The notes below the pieces were generated by a model. That model made no database searches and was not told where the DNA came from. It saw nothing but the letters and a program-made list of their open reading frames with translations. A stretch of 20,577 nt of DNA from BTQM01 sp036985875 (GTDB lineage Bacteria; Patescibacteriota; Minisyncoccia; Phycocordibacterales; UBA1539). The stretch is taken from positions 1 to 20,577 of the forward strand of contig BTQM01000011.1 of assembly GCA_036985875.1 (NCBI GenBank), written 5' to 3'. This document shows positions 6,613-14,114 of this stretch, piece by piece (the stretch's first letter is position 1; each line of letters opens with the position of its first letter). The position numbers and the translations under genes were made by a program.

Positions 6613-8364
6613 TTATTCCGATATCACCCTAAGGACTTCTTCGATCGTCGTAACACCCTGTGCGGCTTTGAATATCCCGTCCTCTATCATGCTCATCATC
6701 CCTTCTTTCTTCGCTTGCTGCTCTATCTCGTCGGATGTTGCCCCCTTCATGATAAGCTCGCGGATCGTGGGCGAGAGCTTGAGCACTTCATGGATGCCGA
6801 TCCTGCCCTTGTAGCCATCCTCGCATTGCTCCGATTTTCCCGCCCTGTAAAATGAAATGGTTTTCCAACTATCCCGTGGTCCCACTACATTTTCCTCCCG
6901 AAGCGCTGAGAGCACCGCATCCATGTTCACGTTCTTGGAGAGCGACGTGAGTTCCGCGTCGGACAAAAAGTACTTTTCCCTGCCAGATTTACACAATTTC
7001 CGCACAAGCCGCTGCCCAATGATGACTTTTATTGTTGAGACGATGAGAAACGGCTCCGTCCCCATATCAATGAGCCGCGGCATAGCGCCTGCAGAGGAAT
7101 TTGTGTGAAGGGTGGAGAGCACGAGGTGTCCCGTGAGCGCGGCGTTTATCGCAAGCGACGCAGTCTCGTGGTCCCGCACTTCCCCAACCATAATGATATC
7201 GGGGTCCTGTCTAACAAGAGAGCGAAGACCGGCCGAAAAAGTAAGACCTATTTCGGGCTTTACCTGTGTTTGATTGATCCTTGGCATTTGATATTCTATC
7301 GGGTCTTCCACAGTAGAGATGTTCACCTCCGGCGTATTTAAAATATCAAGCACCGTGTAAAGCGTGGTCGTCTTGCCCGAACCCGTGGGTCCAGTGGTCA
7401 AAATCATCCCCGTCTTCTGCCTTGTCGCATCGTGAATCCTTTCAAGTCCACCACCGTGAAACCCCAGTATCTCCAGAGTAAATCCAGATACGGCATCGCG
7501 AAGCAATCTCATGACCGTCTTCTCCCCGTAATAGGTGGGGAGTGTGGATACTCTGAACGAGACTCTCTGGTCATCCATCTCTATTTTGAATCTTCCGTCC
7601 TGAGGAAGCCTTTTTTCATCCAACTTAAGTCCTGACAGAACCTTGATGCGCGCAGTAATGCCGGGCGCCACGTTCTTCGGAAGCGTCATTGCGTCATGCA
7701 GTATGCCGTCTATACGGTAGCGAATCAACACTTGCGATTCTGCGGGCTCTATGTGAATATCCGATGCGTCCTGAATGATCGCATGGTGAAGCAGTGTATC
7801 CACGATCTTGACGACCGGCAAATCTTCGGCGAGTTTCTTCAGTTCTTTCTCGCTGGCATCATCCTCTTCTTCCGGAAGAGCTTTCAGGGAAATTGCCTCC
7901 CTTTGGATGATGTCGCCAAATTCCGCCTTGAGGCTCTTTTGATACTGCAAGACTGCCATTTTGATGGACTCATTGTCGGTAAGGCGAGGAAGGATCTTGA
8001 GCCCCACTTTTTTCTTCACAAACTCGATCGCCTCTAGATCGTCCGTATCAAGCATCGCCACTTCAAGCGTAGTGGGGGTCTTTTTGAATGCAACAATATT
8101 GTGCTTCCGCGCAATTGGCTCAGGGATCATGGAGAGCACATCATACGCAACCTTCTGCCCCTTGAGGTCTACAAAAGGAATTCCCAGAATATACGCGTTG
8201 GTCCTTCTCAGGTCCCCCTCTGAGAGCTTCCCCTCGGAAACCAGCACTTCCCCCAGAGACTTCTTTGTGATGATGCTTTTTTCCAGAGCACTCTTCACTT
8301 CCGCGCGGGAGATAAGTCCCGCGTCAATGAGAAACTCTTTGAGCTGTTCTTCTTTGACAAGCAT
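6613..8364 (-). CDS. pilB: Type IV pilus assembly ATPase PilB (GspE family)
   Basis: Cytoplasmic hexameric ATPase that powers pilus extension through PilC. From the ATG at 8364 it is 583 residues: an N-terminal T2SSE_N-type domain (LKEFLIDAGLISRAEVKSALEKS), a linker near 145-180, then the ATPase core with DASDIHIEP, Walker A GPTGSGKT (about 325-332), Asp box (STVEDPIEYQM), Walker B DPDIIMVGEVRD (about 387) and His box (GHLVLSTLHTN). The C-terminal zinc module is reduced: where PilB normally has two CxxC pairs there is one Cys in RKLCKSG (about 458) and one in SEQCEDGYKGR (about 514). A TTG at 8379 gives five extra residues (MGNNG), but neither start has a Shine-Dalgarno site, and the ATG gives the more usual N-terminus. 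It is first gene of pilB-pilC, behind a structured leader. Confidence 0.95.
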   Translation of the reverse strand: MLVKEEQLKEFLIDAGLISRAEVKSALEKSIITKKSLGEVLVSEGKLSEGDLRRTNAYILGIPFVDLKGQKVAYDVLSMIPEPIARKHNIVAFKKTPTTLEVAMLDTDDLEAIEFVKKKVGLKILPRLTDNESIKMAVLQYQKSLKAEFGDIIQREAISLKALPEEEDDASEKELKKLAEDLPVVKIVDTLLHHAIIQDASDIHIEPAESQVLIRYRIDGILHDAMTLPKNVAPGITARIKVLSGLKLDEKRLPQDGRFKIEMDDQRVSFRVSTLPTYYGEKTVMRLLRDAVSGFTLEILGFHGGGLERIHDATRQKTGMILTTGPTGSGKTTTLYTVLDILNTPEVNISTVEDPIEYQMPRINQTQVKPEIGLTFSAGLRSLVRQDPDIIMVGEVRDHETASLAINAALTGHLVLSTLHTNSSAGAMPRLIDMGTEPFLIVSTIKVIIGQRLVRKLCKSGREKYFLSDAELTSLSKNVNMDAVLSALREENVVGPRDSWKTISFYRAGKSEQCEDGYKGRIGIHEVLKLSPTIRELIMKGATSDEIEQQAKKEGMMSMIEDGIFKAAQGVTTIEEVLRVISE

Positions 8365-8422
8365 GCCATTGTTGCCCAAGAGGGCAAGGTTAATGCAGGC
8401 CGACTGGCTGCAATAATGAACA

Positions 8423-8480
8423 TCCCGTTAAATCTTTCGCTAAGGGCGAAACAAAAATCGCAGATTTTTATTTAACAGGA
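8423..8480. repeat. Junction-like palindrome in the pilB leader (proximal)
   Basis: Outer arms 8423-8433 and 8470-8480 pair over 11 bases with one mismatch. They enclose two back-to-back hairpins: TTTCGC-N5-GCGAAA (8435-8451) and AAAAATC-GCA-GATTTTT (8453-8469). The fold would be a three-way junction. It lies in the predicted pilB 5' leader. A short sequence with similar arms but no interior (TCCCGTTA...TTTAACAG) occurs at 8541-8560. Confidence 0.65.
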
Positions 8481-8482
8481 TT

Positions 8483-8528
8483 AATCAAACATAGTCGTTC
8501 CGCTTTCAGCGAAAGTCCTTGTTTGATT
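8483..8528. repeat. Junction-like palindrome in the pilB leader (distal)
   Basis: AATCAAACA at 8483-8491 pairs with TGTTTGATT at 8520-8528. The interior can fold as CTTTC-AGC-GAAAG (8503-8515) or as CGCT-TTC-AGCG (8501-8511). It begins two bases after the proximal palindrome ends and shares the CTTTCGCT word with it on opposite strands. With the promoter proposed just upstream, the RNA would start within or beside this stem. Confidence 0.6.
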
Positions 8529-8530
8529 TA

Positions 8531-8539
8531 AGTATACCA
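8531..8539 (-). promoter_or_regulatory. Extended -10 promoter candidate for pilB-pilC
   Basis: The minus strand reads TGGTATACT, an extended -10 box. It is identical, together with its TA continuation, to the box upstream of the solute-binding protein gene at 11390-11400. The start point would be near 8524, giving a leader of about 160 nt that contains both junction-like palindromes. No clear -35 hexamer is seen. Confidence 0.5.
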
Positions 8540-8681
8540 ATCCCGTTAGAAATTTAACAGCCATAATATATTTCCTTGCCATAGATCCTTTCTAACTAAA
8601 GTTAAGTTGAGGAATAAGCAATTCGGTTTACAAATCTCGCCATGATGAAAAACATAAACCAATGTAGGAACGTGGAGCGAT

Positions 8682-8747
8682 ATGTCCAAAAACAAAATAG
8701 GAGTGAATTTCCAGCGGGACCCAAAGGGGAAATGGGTTGGCGTATAA
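8682..8747 (+). CDS. Possible small protein, 21 residues
   Basis: On the plus strand a short frame (MSKNKIGVNFQRDPKGKWVGV, stop TAA) is preceded by GGAG five bases before the ATG, one of the few good Shine-Dalgarno placements in the window. The stop lies inside a small dyad, TGGCGT-ATAAA-ACGCCA (8738-8754). I do not recognise the peptide, and no promoter is obvious. It could equally be chance, or the remnant of a longer gene, since the frame continues open for about 20 codons past the stop. The rest of the gap, 8561-8681, shows nothing I can name. Confidence 0.2.
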   Translation: MSKNKIGVNFQRDPKGKWVGV

Positions 8748-8775
8748 AACGCCACAACAGCAAGGTCGGGATCCG

Positions 8776-10272
8776 TTATCGTATCAATATCTCTTCACTC
8801 CACAACCTAAGCCGCTCTTTGAGGAAAAGTGAAATATCTTTTTCGGTACCATAAACATCCTCCGACTCGCCAGGATCATTTTTTATGTCATACAGCTCAT
8901 AATATTCTTTCGTTTCGCCCTTTAGCGCAATCGTCTCTTTGATAAGCTTCCATTTCTTGCCGCGAATTGACTCAACCGTTGACGTACCTTTGAAGAACAC
9001 GTTGTCGCTCACATAGCGAGAACCGGCATACACATATTCGTTTGTTTCCTTGTCTCCAAACACGGAGAGCCCCAGTTTCTTTCCCTGCCGCACGCCTTTA
9101 TCCACATCATCCATGCCGAGTATGGAGAGCAGCGTCGGTGCAAGATCCACCATCTGCACAAGATCGTCCACCACAATAGGCTCTTTTACATTTGGATGTC
9201 TGATCATAAGAGGGAAATTGATCACCGGATCATAAAATGTTCCCCGAAGTGGACCACCGCGCATAAAACGTCCGTTCTCACCGAACAGATCCCCGTGCTC
9301 GGACATAAATATGATAATGGTGTTTTTCTCCAAGCCAAACGCTTCGATATCCGCGAAAAACTCCGCGAGTGCATCATCAGCTTGCGCTATTTCACCATCG
9401 TACAGACTTATCATCTTCTCAACATCGCGCTCGCTTAAAAGCACATCCAGAGGTCCTTTTCCGGGTTCAAACCATGTGCGCACCGGCCAAAACTTCTCGC
9501 CGCCTTTAATCTTGGGCTCAACCCTTTCAAATGTCCACAGACATCTTGAAAAATCAACATCTCCTTCATATCCAGAGTCAAACATCTCTTCAAATTGCCC
9601 GCTCGGAGTAAAGGGGCAATGCGTTTCAAATCCCTGGACGAAAAGAAAGAATTTTTTCTTGCGGTTTTGCATGAGCCACTTCCCGGCGGCAGGCAAAAGC
9701 GATGCAGCCGATACATAACTTTTAATTGACACGATGTCCGTTTCGTCTATCTGAATATCCAGATCGCCGTAGCTCTCTCTGTCTGCATACACGTCAAACC
9801 CCCTGTCAGTTCCAAACATTCTGCTATAATCCCCGTCTCCCGTGAATGCGGCCGTGGCATAACCGCCCTCTTTCAGAAGCTCGGTAAAGGTCGTTACATT
9901 CTCCGGAATATATTGAACCTTGTCACGCTGCATGACACCGTGCGCAAACGGATACAGCGACGTGAAGAACGAAACGGCAGAGGGCAGGGTCCACGAGGCG
10001 TGCGTGAACGCATTGTTGAAAATCAGAGAATTTTTAAAAAACGCATCTATGTTGGGAGTGGTGTTACGCTCGTAACCATATGTACCAATATGATCCTTGC
10101 GCGTGTTGGTAAGCGACACGATGATTACATTACAGTCCTCGCACGCGAGCGCCCTGTCGGTATTGTCCATCCCTGCGTTCGTGCGCATTTCCACATAGAT
10201 AGCAGCACTTCCCACCGCAAAAATAATGAGGACGGCGACAAAAAGAAAAATGGTTGTGTTTTTATTTTTCAT
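8776..10272 (-). CDS. Membrane-anchored sulfatase-like (alkaline phosphatase superfamily) protein, divergent active site
   Basis: A 498-residue protein with an N-terminal membrane segment (about 7-27) and the sulfatase fold outside. Landmarks follow the family order: CNVIIVSL (first strand), GTYGYERNTTPNIDAFF, SWTLPSAVSFFTSLYP (95-110 region), FETHCPFTP, LYDGEIAQADDAL, IIIFMSEHGDLFGENG, MVDLAPTLLSILG, and a C-terminal KLIKETIALKGETKEYYELYDIKNDPGE block. The position of the sulfatase formylglycine (CxPSR) is Thr95 in TLPSA, so this is not an FGly sulfatase and would need a Thr nucleophile. The first metal Asp aligns with Thr55, and the usual SDHG is SEHG (Glu325). A CxxC (44-47) precedes the domain. 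It is paralogous to the product of 12459-14030 and is the last gene of the six-gene block. Substrate and activity are unknown. Confidence 0.85.
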   Translation of the reverse strand: MKNKNTTIFLFVAVLIIFAVGSAAIYVEMRTNAGMDNTDRALACEDCNVIIVSLTNTRKDHIGTYGYERNTTPNIDAFFKNSLIFNNAFTHASWTLPSAVSFFTSLYPFAHGVMQRDKVQYIPENVTTFTELLKEGGYATAAFTGDGDYSRMFGTDRGFDVYADRESYGDLDIQIDETDIVSIKSYVSAASLLPAAGKWLMQNRKKKFFLFVQGFETHCPFTPSGQFEEMFDSGYEGDVDFSRCLWTFERVEPKIKGGEKFWPVRTWFEPGKGPLDVLLSERDVEKMISLYDGEIAQADDALAEFFADIEAFGLEKNTIIIFMSEHGDLFGENGRFMRGGPLRGTFYDPVINFPLMIRHPNVKEPIVVDDLVQMVDLAPTLLSILGMDDVDKGVRQGKKLGLSVFGDKETNEYVYAGSRYVSDNVFFKGTSTVESIRGKKWKLIKETIALKGETKEYYELYDIKNDPGESEDVYGTEKDISLFLKERLRLWSEEILIR

Positions 10273-10279
10273 ATTTTTT

Positions 10280-10295
10280 ACGCTTTTGAAAGCGT
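10280..10295. repeat. Short dyad upstream of the sulfatase-like gene
   Basis: ACGCTTT-TG-AAAGCGT forms a near-perfect 7-bp dyad 7 bp before the start codon of the gene at 8776-10272. It could be an operator or a hairpin occluding the start. No other copy was noticed. Confidence 0.35.
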
Positions 10296-10306
10296 GCGAA
10301 TTTCAT

Positions 10307-11386
10307 TTACTTGCTAGGGCTTTCTTTCTTCAGTTCCCTGTATATCCTCTCGACAAAACGATTGTCTATATAATTTTTTATATCCACATCATTTTCGATC
10401 TTGCCGTATGCAAACAAAAGCCGTTTTATTTCATTTAAAATTCCAATACTCACGCGGGGAAAGGTGTCATATGCAGGAATTTGCATCCCCATAAATTCTC
10501 CAACCATGCCGCCTGCTCGACCCCACGAGGAATCTTTCTCGCTATCCAGTAAATCTTTTTCATACCGCACTCTCTTCATATAAGCGTTTACCACTTTCTG
10601 AACATTCTCGGGATTATCTTCCGCATACTCTTTCCTGAATACCAACACGGAGTGGGAAACCCAAGAGTTCATCCAATCCATGGGTCTGTATATGTACGCA
10701 TAACCGCCTTTCACAAGCCTTCTTGCCGTCCTAAGATGATAGAGTCCACCGTCGATCTCTCCGCTTTTGATCCAATTAGTGGCGTCTATTTCATCTACCT
10801 GGTCAATAATGTCTATGTCCTCCGCGTCAAGGCCAATGTCTCTAATAAATTCACGCAAGAATATGCTATCCCCCGGTCCCGCGCGCCGAGAGATAAGAGT
10901 TTTTCCCTTGAAGTCCTCCAGTGAGGTAATTACTACATCTGTTCGCATGACGATTGCTTTCCCGGGCGCTTCTTCGTACCCAAGCTGCGCAACAGCGACA
11001 AGCGGGAGGCCCTTACTTATAGATGATACGAAAGAGCTTTCCCCGATGGTGCCCGCGTCAAAATCTCCTCTCATTATCCCCTCAACGATCTCAATCCCCG
11101 ACATCTTCCCGAAACTCTTGCCGTCAACTACATCTGCCGTTCGAACATCTTTTGATATTTCAAACACTTCGGGATCCCTCAGATACTTCGTATAGAGACG
11201 AACATCTACTCCTTCCTTGTCAAAATATCCGTTGATATACGCGCGATAGATAAGATTTGTTCTTCCTCCCAAGAAATATCCTATCCTCACTTCCTCGTTT
11301 GGAGTAACATCCTTTCCTGAAAAGAGCCCGAATGCAATCGTGCCCAGCACAAGCACAGTGACAAAAAAGAGTTTCCATTTTCTCAT
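10307..11386 (-). CDS. NMT1/THI5 (SsuA-type) solute-binding protein, membrane-anchored
   Basis: From the ATG at 11386 the protein has 359 residues: a basic start (MRKWKLFFVTVLVLGTIAFGLF) forming an uncleaved-looking signal anchor with no lipobox Cys, then a type II periplasmic-binding fold. Family marks are VRIGYFLGGRTNLIYRAYINGYFDKEGVDVRL, GEIDGGLYH, SLEDFKGKTLISRRAGPGDSIFLREFIRDIGL and LVFRKEYAEDNPENVQKVVNAYM, as in NMT1/THI5/SsuA proteins that bind sulfonates, nitrate or pyrimidine precursors. The ligand cannot be read here. No permease or ATPase is in the window, so it is an orphan. ATG 11386 is preferred over 11401 because TGGTATACT lies 5 nt upstream, but 11401 (MVYLG...) is possible. 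Its neighbours on both sides are alkaline-phosphatase-superfamily enzymes. Confidence 0.8.
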   Translation of the reverse strand: MRKWKLFFVTVLVLGTIAFGLFSGKDVTPNEEVRIGYFLGGRTNLIYRAYINGYFDKEGVDVRLYTKYLRDPEVFEISKDVRTADVVDGKSFGKMSGIEIVEGIMRGDFDAGTIGESSFVSSISKGLPLVAVAQLGYEEAPGKAIVMRTDVVITSLEDFKGKTLISRRAGPGDSIFLREFIRDIGLDAEDIDIIDQVDEIDATNWIKSGEIDGGLYHLRTARRLVKGGYAYIYRPMDWMNSWVSHSVLVFRKEYAEDNPENVQKVVNAYMKRVRYEKDLLDSEKDSSWGRAGGMVGEFMGMQIPAYDTFPRVSIGILNEIKRLLFAYGKIENDVDIKNYIDNRFVERIYRELKKESPSK

Positions 11387-11391
11387 TCCTA

Positions 11392-11400
11392 AGTATACCA
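11392..11400 (-). promoter_or_regulatory. Extended -10 box before the solute-binding protein gene
   Basis: TGGTATACT on the minus strand ends 5 nt before the ATG at 11386, the spacing expected of a leaderless message. It falls between two closely packed genes, so it may be an internal promoter that lets the binding protein and the downstream sulfatase-like gene be expressed separately. If translation starts at 11401, the box lies inside the coding sequence. Confidence 0.4.
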
Positions 11401-11407
11401 TTGTTGA

Positions 11408-12454
11408 TTATCGCGTTAATGAGGTTCCGTCAAAGGACGGTGTCAATTTTTCTACATCAATGCCGTATCGACCAAGAATGGTGGGCACGATGTCTTTACG
11501 ATCGCCGTTTTCCCTCAAATTCTCTTTGTCAATTGAGCAAAAGAATGTTTCCGGCGCATTGGTATGCTCGTTTGCCCCTTCATTCATACCATGATCAGTT
11601 GTTATGTAGAGAAGCGTATTATCCCATACCCCCATTTCTCTTAGTCCTTCCGCAAGCCCTTCCAAACGCTTGTCAATTTCTATCATTGCGCTGTCGTATT
11701 CCAGAGAGTTCTCTCCGTAATCATGCCCCTGTCGATCCGGCTCTTCATAATGGAGGAACATGAAGAAACGCTTCTCTTTGTTGAGCGCGCGTATGTGTGA
11801 AAGCGCGCTCCGTAGAACATTGCCTGATTCACCAATTTCGTTGTGGTAAACATCAATATAATTTTTTGTGATGAAGTACGGCTCGCCCTTACGATCCTCA
11901 AATATGAGTTGGTCTGGTCGTTTCTGGAGGAACGATTCATACGAATCCACGTCCCGCCGCCTAAAGGAAGCGTTTGTGAGGGGATCTCTTTTTAAGCAGT
12001 TCGTGCATACTTTATGAGGGCCCGTTGCCGCCATGTTGTTCTTTTTTCCGGAAATAAATATGGTAAAGATATTGTCGTTTCCAAAGTATTCCTCCAGCCG
12101 TTCAAAGAGAGTATATCCCTGTGGAATGGGCGCGTATTCAAGATTTGAGAATACGCCTGTTTTTGCGGGACCATACCCGGTAAGAATCTCCGACCAGCCG
12201 GGCTTTGTTTGCGTTGTGCCCGTGGTAATGAAAGTATCAACGCAAGTTCCTCCATCAAGAAAATATTTTTGGAAGTAGGGGAGTTTCTTTTCAGCAAGCA
12301 TTTCATCAAAATGGTTTTTCTGCACCCCGTCCCAGCCGATCAAGATGACGTTTTTGAAGGGCAGGTCGCTCTTCTCCCGCGCAAAAGGGAGGAGGGCGAG
12401 AAAAATCAGCAGTGCGGCAACAAAGATAAGCGTATATGTTGTTCTTTGGGTCAT
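11408..12454 (-). CDS. Membrane-anchored type I phosphodiesterase/phosphatase of the alkaline phosphatase superfamily
   Basis: A 348-residue protein with a membrane segment (about 7-24) and a compact catalytic domain that looks complete: NVILIGWDGV (metal Asp42), TTQTKPGWSEILTG (Thr83 in the nucleophile position), HYEEPDRQGHDYG (Asp and His ligands), LYITTDHGMNEG (Asp-His pair) and EHTNAPE (last His). This set matches the nucleotide pyrophosphatase/phosphodiesterase and related AlkP families, which cleave phosphate mono- or diesters using two metal ions, usually zinc. Two Cys in VCTNCLKR could bind metal or form a disulphide. It starts 4 nt after the upstream sulfatase-like gene ends and runs close to the binding-protein gene, so it is operonic. 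The substrate cannot be told; of the four related enzymes this is the one with the cleanest active site. Confidence 0.85.
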   Translation of the reverse strand: MTQRTTYTLIFVAALLIFLALLPFAREKSDLPFKNVILIGWDGVQKNHFDEMLAEKKLPYFQKYFLDGGTCVDTFITTGTTQTKPGWSEILTGYGPAKTGVFSNLEYAPIPQGYTLFERLEEYFGNDNIFTIFISGKKNNMAATGPHKVCTNCLKRDPLTNASFRRRDVDSYESFLQKRPDQLIFEDRKGEPYFITKNYIDVYHNEIGESGNVLRSALSHIRALNKEKRFFMFLHYEEPDRQGHDYGENSLEYDSAMIEIDKRLEGLAEGLREMGVWDNTLLYITTDHGMNEGANEHTNAPETFFCSIDKENLRENGDRKDIVPTILGRYGIDVEKLTPSFDGTSLTR

Positions 12455-12458
12455 ATTT

Positions 12459-14030
12459 CTACCAATAACCCCTTTTGCGTGCTTCTTCTATAAATTCCTC
12501 GGGGAGTTCTTCCGTACCGGGAGTTTCATTAAGAAATGTGCGCGATGACACGGCCCACTCCTCCAGGCGAGCTTTGAGGCGCTCAAATACTTCCGGATTC
12601 TCCTCAGCCACGTTATTGAATTCTTCGGGGTCATTTACTAAGTCATAAAGCTCAAATGTCTGTTCAACAATTTCTGCTTCTTCCTCCAAAAGCGCTCCTG
12701 TGTTTATGTCTAAAATGCCTTCTCGTATCAATTTCCACTTCTCATCCCGTATTGACTCGTTGACACTCACTTTATCATAAAATAAGTTTCGCTTACTGCC
12801 ATAGAGCGAACCGCTATAGGCATATTCATTGATCTTCTCTCCACGCGTGATGAGGGGTAACGCGCTTTTCCCCTGCATGCGCATATCTTTGGGTTTTATC
12901 TCAAGCATTTCCATAAGAGTGGGAACTACGTCAATAAATTGCGTTATTCCGAATACTCTCTTGCCGGGAGCTCCCGGCACTTTAATGATAAGGGGAACAT
13001 GCATAACATCGTCGTAGAGCGTCCCACGCACACTGCCGGCCCTTCCGAACCTCCCGTGTTTCGCAAACATTTCTCCGTGGTCGGAAAAGATTATGATCAC
13101 CGTATTGTTTAACGTACGCTTATCCAGCCCCCCTATAAAGCTTTCCAAGAGTTTATCAAGGGAAAACACTTCCTCGTCATACAGATCGCGCAAGTAAGCA
13201 ATGTCTCTCTCCGTGAACTCAATTTCTTTGACCAATTCTTCTTTGACTCCTTTTTCCTGAGAAAATCTTCCGCTTCTGGGCAGATAATAGGACGCTTTAT
13301 ATGTTCCCGTTTCCTCGTTGCGGAATCCTCGATAGCAAATGGAGTTGTCAACCGTTATGCTGGTATTGTTTTTGTCACTCCATACCCCTTCGGTCTCAGG
13401 AGGAGGCACAAATGGGCAATGCGCGTCATATCCGTGGAGAAAGAGGAAAAATTTCTCGCCATCGGCTTTTTTGATCCATGAAAGGGCGGTCTTGAACGTA
13501 TCGGCAAATGTTCTGTCAAACACCGCCCTAACTCCATCCCTCTCCGTAAGATCTATTTCCCTTTGTTCTACGACATCATCAAATCCACGCATGTGTCCGA
13601 ATCGGGCGCTGTAATCAAGTCCTCCCACTATAGCAAATGTTTTATATCCATTTTCCCCCAGAACCTCCGGGAATGTCTTGATGTTCTCACTCAAGACATT
13701 ATAAGGATAGCGGTTCAAGACATTGTGCGTATAAGGATAAAGTGAAGTGAACAAAGATGTGGCATTGGGAAGCGTCCAAGAGGTGGGAGCAAAGAAATCG
13801 TCAAAAACAAGAGCGTCCTTTGCAAATTCCTCCAGAAACGGAGTGGTGTTTCTATTGTATCCATAAAGACCCATATTCTCCGCGGACACATTGGACAGGT
13901 CTATCATGATTATGTTGCACCCGGAACATCCGTAGCCTGCATTCTGGTTGGGCGCATACTGAAAGAGCATTGTCCCACCAAGGAGAATGATCACAAGAAT
14001 GACGATAAAAGAAAATATGCGTGTTCTCAT
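12459..14030 (-). CDS. Membrane-anchored sulfatase-like protein, paralogue of the 8776-10272 product
   Basis: A 523-residue protein with a membrane segment (about 7-25), a short linker, then GCSGCNIIMIDLSNV at about 34-48. The sulfatase fold follows, with GLYGYNRNTTPFLEEF, SWTLPNATSLFTSLYP (Thr86 at the nucleophile position), HGYDAHCPFVPP, LYDEEVFSLDKLLESF, VIIIFSDHGEMFAKHG (Asp317 and His318 intact), QFIDVVPTLMEML and a C-terminal FELYDLVNDPEEFNNVAEENPEVF block. As in the 8776-10272 product, a CxxC (35-38) sits right before the first strand, and the expected metal Asp of the D-x-L-R motif is Ser46 followed by Asn47. Lacking the CxPSR motif, it should not be formylglycine-activated. It lies 4 nt from the next gene downstream. 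Function is inferred only to superfamily level. Confidence 0.85.
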   Translation of the reverse strand: MRTRIFSFIVILVIILLGGTMLFQYAPNQNAGYGCSGCNIIMIDLSNVSAENMGLYGYNRNTTPFLEEFAKDALVFDDFFAPTSWTLPNATSLFTSLYPYTHNVLNRYPYNVLSENIKTFPEVLGENGYKTFAIVGGLDYSARFGHMRGFDDVVEQREIDLTERDGVRAVFDRTFADTFKTALSWIKKADGEKFFLFLHGYDAHCPFVPPPETEGVWSDKNNTSITVDNSICYRGFRNEETGTYKASYYLPRSGRFSQEKGVKEELVKEIEFTERDIAYLRDLYDEEVFSLDKLLESFIGGLDKRTLNNTVIIIFSDHGEMFAKHGRFGRAGSVRGTLYDDVMHVPLIIKVPGAPGKRVFGITQFIDVVPTLMEMLEIKPKDMRMQGKSALPLITRGEKINEYAYSGSLYGSKRNLFYDKVSVNESIRDEKWKLIREGILDINTGALLEEEAEIVEQTFELYDLVNDPEEFNNVAEENPEVFERLKARLEEWAVSSRTFLNETPGTEELPEEFIEEARKRGYW

Positions 14031-14049
14031 GGATATTTACTAGAGTATG

Positions 14050-14110
14050 CCTCTCCCACAACTAAGCGAGCGCCTCTCTCTTTTGCAAACTTGAAAGAGA
14101 GCTGTGGAGG
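14050..14110. repeat. Stem-loop in the gap between two enzyme genes
   Basis: CTCTCTTT (14076-14083) pairs with AAAGAGAG (14094-14101) over a 10-nt loop. Outer short stems (CCACA 14056-14060 with TGTGG 14103-14107, CCTC with GAGG) can close around it. It lies within the 84-nt gap between the 14115-16094 gene and the 12459-14030 gene and is not followed by a U-tract. An mRNA processing or stability structure inside the operon is possible. Confidence 0.4.
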
Positions 14111-14114
14111 TCCC

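Noticed and set aside
8546..8854. 69- and 70-codon frames on both strands between pilB and the sulfatase-like gene
   Set aside because: The translations show no domain or signal, the plus-strand frame runs into the 3' end of a convincing minus-strand gene, and neither start has support as good as the 21-codon frame.
8776..14030. Formylglycine-dependent sulfatases
   Set aside because: Although the fold is sulfatase-like, neither protein has the C/S-x-P-x-R motif needed for formylglycine formation; Thr occupies the position.
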